From NCBI RefSeq assembly GCF_012113595.1, contig NZ_CP050831.1:5332001-5396000 (forward strand): a stretch of 64,000 bases of DNA, given 5' to 3'. Below, piece by piece: positions 62,041-64,000 of this stretch (its first letter is position 1; the number at the start of each line of letters is the position of its first letter). This DNA is from Bacteroides faecium (GTDB lineage: Bacteria > Bacteroidota > Bacteroidia > Bacteroidales > Bacteroidaceae). The notes beneath the pieces were generated by a model that saw nothing but the letters and a program-made list of their open reading frames with translations, had not been told where the DNA came from and did no database searches. Made by a program: the position numbers and the translations under genes.

Positions 62041-63309
62041 TTAATAATTCGTTGTATATTTCAATTGATAAATGCCCATCAACCGTTGAATCTCATGCAG
62101 GGCTTTCGACTGATGCGCCAAGCTCTCATTGGTCAGTTCCCGAAGCATCTCGGTCACGGTCAATGTTCCATTAGCCACCTTTGCCTCTGCCGCTTTTCGA
62201 ATATTAGTACGCAGACGGATAATCTCATCATCATCCTGCATCTGCTTCTCCAACGAACGAATCGCCTGATCCTGTTGCGTCATTTGCAACCGCGTATTGA
62301 AAAGAAACACATCCCGGTTATTGTCCAACTGCCGGCGTTTATTCTCAATCACCCGCCGGTCGTTTTTCAACGTATACAGACTACCGAAATTCCACGAAAA
62401 GCGGACACCTGCCATATAATAAGGAGAGAATTCATTTTTCAGCATGTTCAGCCCCGGATTTCCATAAGCTCCTTGTACAAACAATCCGAATTGCGGAAGA
62501 TGACGTACATTAAGTGCCTTTTCCTGAACTTGCAACCCGGCTCCTTGCGCATCAAACAAGGATAATTCCGGCCGACGTATCTCACTAACAGCAGAAACTT
62601 CATTCTGAGGGACGGGTTTCTCCAATGTAGTGTTTTGAGATAACTCTTCCCCTACCAGCAACGAAAGCATTTTCAAATAAGCAGCACGTGACGAAACAAG
62701 GTCTACCCTCTTCTGGCGGGTATTCAACTGCTCTACTTTCACAGCATCCAAATCCGCCTGATTGGCTATTCCATTTTCCACATAAGCGGTGATCTGACGG
62801 TAATTCCGTTCCAGTTCATCCTGCAACAATACATTCTGTCGCAATTGCTCATCCAACAACAAAATTCCGAAATACAAATCATTCACCCGACCGTTCAGTG
62901 CATACATATCCACATTCAGGCTTTCTTTCTCTATCTCAGCTTCCGCCATTGTATGTTTCTTCTGCATCCGGATTCCGCCACCATCCCAAATTTTCTGTTG
63001 CAACTCCAACATTACCTGATACTGGTCTTTGGGTAATCCTTTTATATCTACTCCGGGAAGTTTCACCGGAATCTCCGTCACTTCGCTCTGATAAGTAGCT
63101 TTAGCCGAAAGAGCCAACTGAGGCAAATATCCTTTGGCCGCATTTGCCAAACTATATTCCTTTGTTTTCTCCACCAAACTATATTGATGTACCAACGGAT
63201 AATTATCCTGCGCCTTCCGTTGACATTCTTCTAACGTAACTTGCGCATACATACCCAATACAAACAATAAAAAGGAGAAACTGAAAACTATTCTTTTCAT
63301 ACGCATCAT
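62041..63309 (-). CDS. TolC-family outer-membrane channel
   Basis: 422 residues with signal peptide (IVFSFSFLLFVLGMYAQ) and two OEP repeats (LEECQRKAQDNYPLVHQYSLVEKTKEYSLA; RRPELSLFDAQGAGLQVQEKAL). Long helices with heptads fit the periplasmic tunnel. First gene of the efflux operon. A start at 63300 (MKRIVFSF) is equally possible. On the reverse strand TATCTTTG at 63339-63332 is a fitting -7 box. Confidence 0.9.
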   Translation of the reverse strand: MMRMKRIVFSFSFLLFVLGMYAQVTLEECQRKAQDNYPLVHQYSLVEKTKEYSLANAAKGYLPQLALSAKATYQSEVTEIPVKLPGVDIKGLPKDQYQVMLELQQKIWDGGGIRMQKKHTMAEAEIEKESLNVDMYALNGRVNDLYFGILLLDEQLRQNVLLQDELERNYRQITAYVENGIANQADLDAVKVEQLNTRQKRVDLVSSRAAYLKMLSLLVGEELSQNTTLEKPVPQNEVSAVSEIRRPELSLFDAQGAGLQVQEKALNVRHLPQFGLFVQGAYGNPGLNMLKNEFSPYYMAGVRFSWNFGSLYTLKNDRRVIENKRRQLDNNRDVFLFNTRLQMTQQDQAIRSLEKQMQDDDEIIRLRTNIRKAAEAKVANGTLTVTEMLRELTNESLAHQSKALHEIQRLMGIYQLKYTTNY

Positions 63310-63464
63310 TTTCTATTAATTCTTCGAAAGACAAAGATAGGTGTTTCAGAGATACAGTCACATTCTGATAGTCAGCAAATATGTCCCAATAGTTCGATAA
63401 AGCAAAAGGAAGAAAGGTCATTTGGAGCTTTTTATTATCTTTGCCGGAAAAATAAAGAAAAAAA

Positions 63465-64000
63465 ATGGAGAAGAAAACACCTTTGAATATAGGATTGGAA
63501 ATATTAGGGAATCTGGATATCGTCCGGCATAATGAGTTCCGTTTTATATCACCGCATTTCGGATTTGTACACAGCTTTGCAAAATTAGAATCGAGTCTTG
63601 TCACATTAGATCAGCCATACCGAATCAAAGAAGGACGTGTTGCGATTATCAAACAGGGGTATGCACGGGTACTAATTAACCTGATAGAACAAACTTTCCA
63701 GCCAGACAAGATGTTGCTAATAGTTCCCAATTCTATTCTTCAGCTCATCGAGGTATCTCCTGATTTTGATATGCAAATGGTGGCAATGGATTCTGAATTT
63801 CTTCCTATAATCGGAAAGGATGATTTCTTTACCCATCTCTCACAATTACAGAAAAATATTATATTATCCCTGACACCGCAGGAAAGCCAGCAATTTAAAA
63901 GTTATTTTGACCTCATGTGGAATATATTACAAGAATCGTTCTTCCGCCGGGAAGTCATTCAGCATTTACTGGTCAGCCTCTTATATAATATAGAATACCT
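63465..64000 (+). CDS. AraC-type regulator, N-terminal part (cut by window edge)
   Basis: Open from the ATG at 63465 to the end of the window (178 codons). MEKKTPLNIGLEILGNLDIV, then a cupin-like sensory domain (FRFISPHFGFVHSFAKLE, RVAIIKQGYARVLINLI, QLIEVSPDFDMQMVAMDSEFL) as in Bacteroides AraC regulators; the helix-turn-helix would lie beyond 64000. It is divergent from the efflux operon, so it probably controls it. TATCTTTG at 63436-63443 is a candidate -7 box. Confidence 0.75.
   Translation, partial: MEKKTPLNIGLEILGNLDIVRHNEFRFISPHFGFVHSFAKLESSLVTLDQPYRIKEGRVAIIKQGYARVLINLIEQTFQPDKMLLIVPNSILQLIEVSPDFDMQMVAMDSEFLPIIGKDDFFTHLSQLQKNIILSLTPQESQQFKSYFDLMWNILQESFFRREVIQHLLVSLLYNIEY

Overview
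The window is a Bacteroides chromosome segment (B. thetaiotaomicron/ovatus-like; species not determinable here). The signs are a capsule locus headed by a NusG-like UpxY protein, many TAnnTTTG (-7) promoter boxes, PorT/BamD/DUF4293-type Bacteroidetes proteins, lipoproteins with SC lipoboxes, and mostly weak Shine-Dalgarno sites.

Layout. (1) 1-18350: a capsular polysaccharide operon read leftwards. From its promoter side it holds upxY, a WbpM/CapD-type membrane dehydratase, Wza-like export lipoprotein, Wzc-like tyrosine kinase, an IS66-type remnant, UDP-glucose dehydrogenase, a decayed membrane protein, a Wzx flippase, a four-gene nucleotide-sugar module (4,6-dehydratase, PLP aminotransferase, PglD/NeuD-like acetyltransferase, CBS-nucleotidyltransferase), two glycosyltransferases and two acyltransferases, the last of them broken and running off the left edge. 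(2) 18432-44968: core genes: DUF3078 protein, pyrG, yidC, MATE pump, S9 peptidase, flavin reductase, MBL hydrolase, PspC/PadR pair, GNAT, POT transporter, ybaK, uvrA, LysM protein, PorT-like barrel, DUF4293, RNA polymerase omega, bamD, ACT protein, phenylacetate-CoA ligase and uvrB. Most units end in clear hairpin terminators. (3) 44969-47992: two copies of a 68-nt small RNA gene, each with a full TTTG-N19-TAnnTTTG promoter and its own terminator, around an SGNH hydrolase; then a beta-barrel protein and a SanA-like protein. (4) 48058-56129: an AT-rich integrated element of about 8.07 kb. (5) 56083-57331: a restored alanyl-tRNA-editing (AlaX-like) gene and an hsp20 gene with a sigma-54 type promoter. 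(6) 57373-64000: a YbhGFSR-like ABC efflux operon with a TolC-family protein, divergent from an AraC-type regulator cut by the right edge.

The most interesting part is the element. A large serine recombinase lies at its right end. Its attL and attR can be read from the sequence: joining the element's two ends recreates an attP with perfect 12-bp inverted arms (AAGTATGTTTAT / ATAAACATACTT) centred exactly on a CA dinucleotide inside a shared ATGCA. Joining the outer halves recreates an uninterrupted alaX gene whose codons read PPMHTAEHLL. The element has therefore inserted inside the codon for the first zinc-ligand histidine of alaX, left 17 native codons stranded after the sanA-like gene, and supplied the gene with a new start, N-terminus and promoter. 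Its cargo is a RecA-like/VirE_N/primase-C replication protein, two microproteins, a winged-helix protein, two NUMOD3-like basic proteins, a second small serine recombinase with a palindromic operator-promoter, a lipoprotein with a long structured leader, and a coiled-coil protein next to the integrase. I see no relaxase, conjugation or virion genes.
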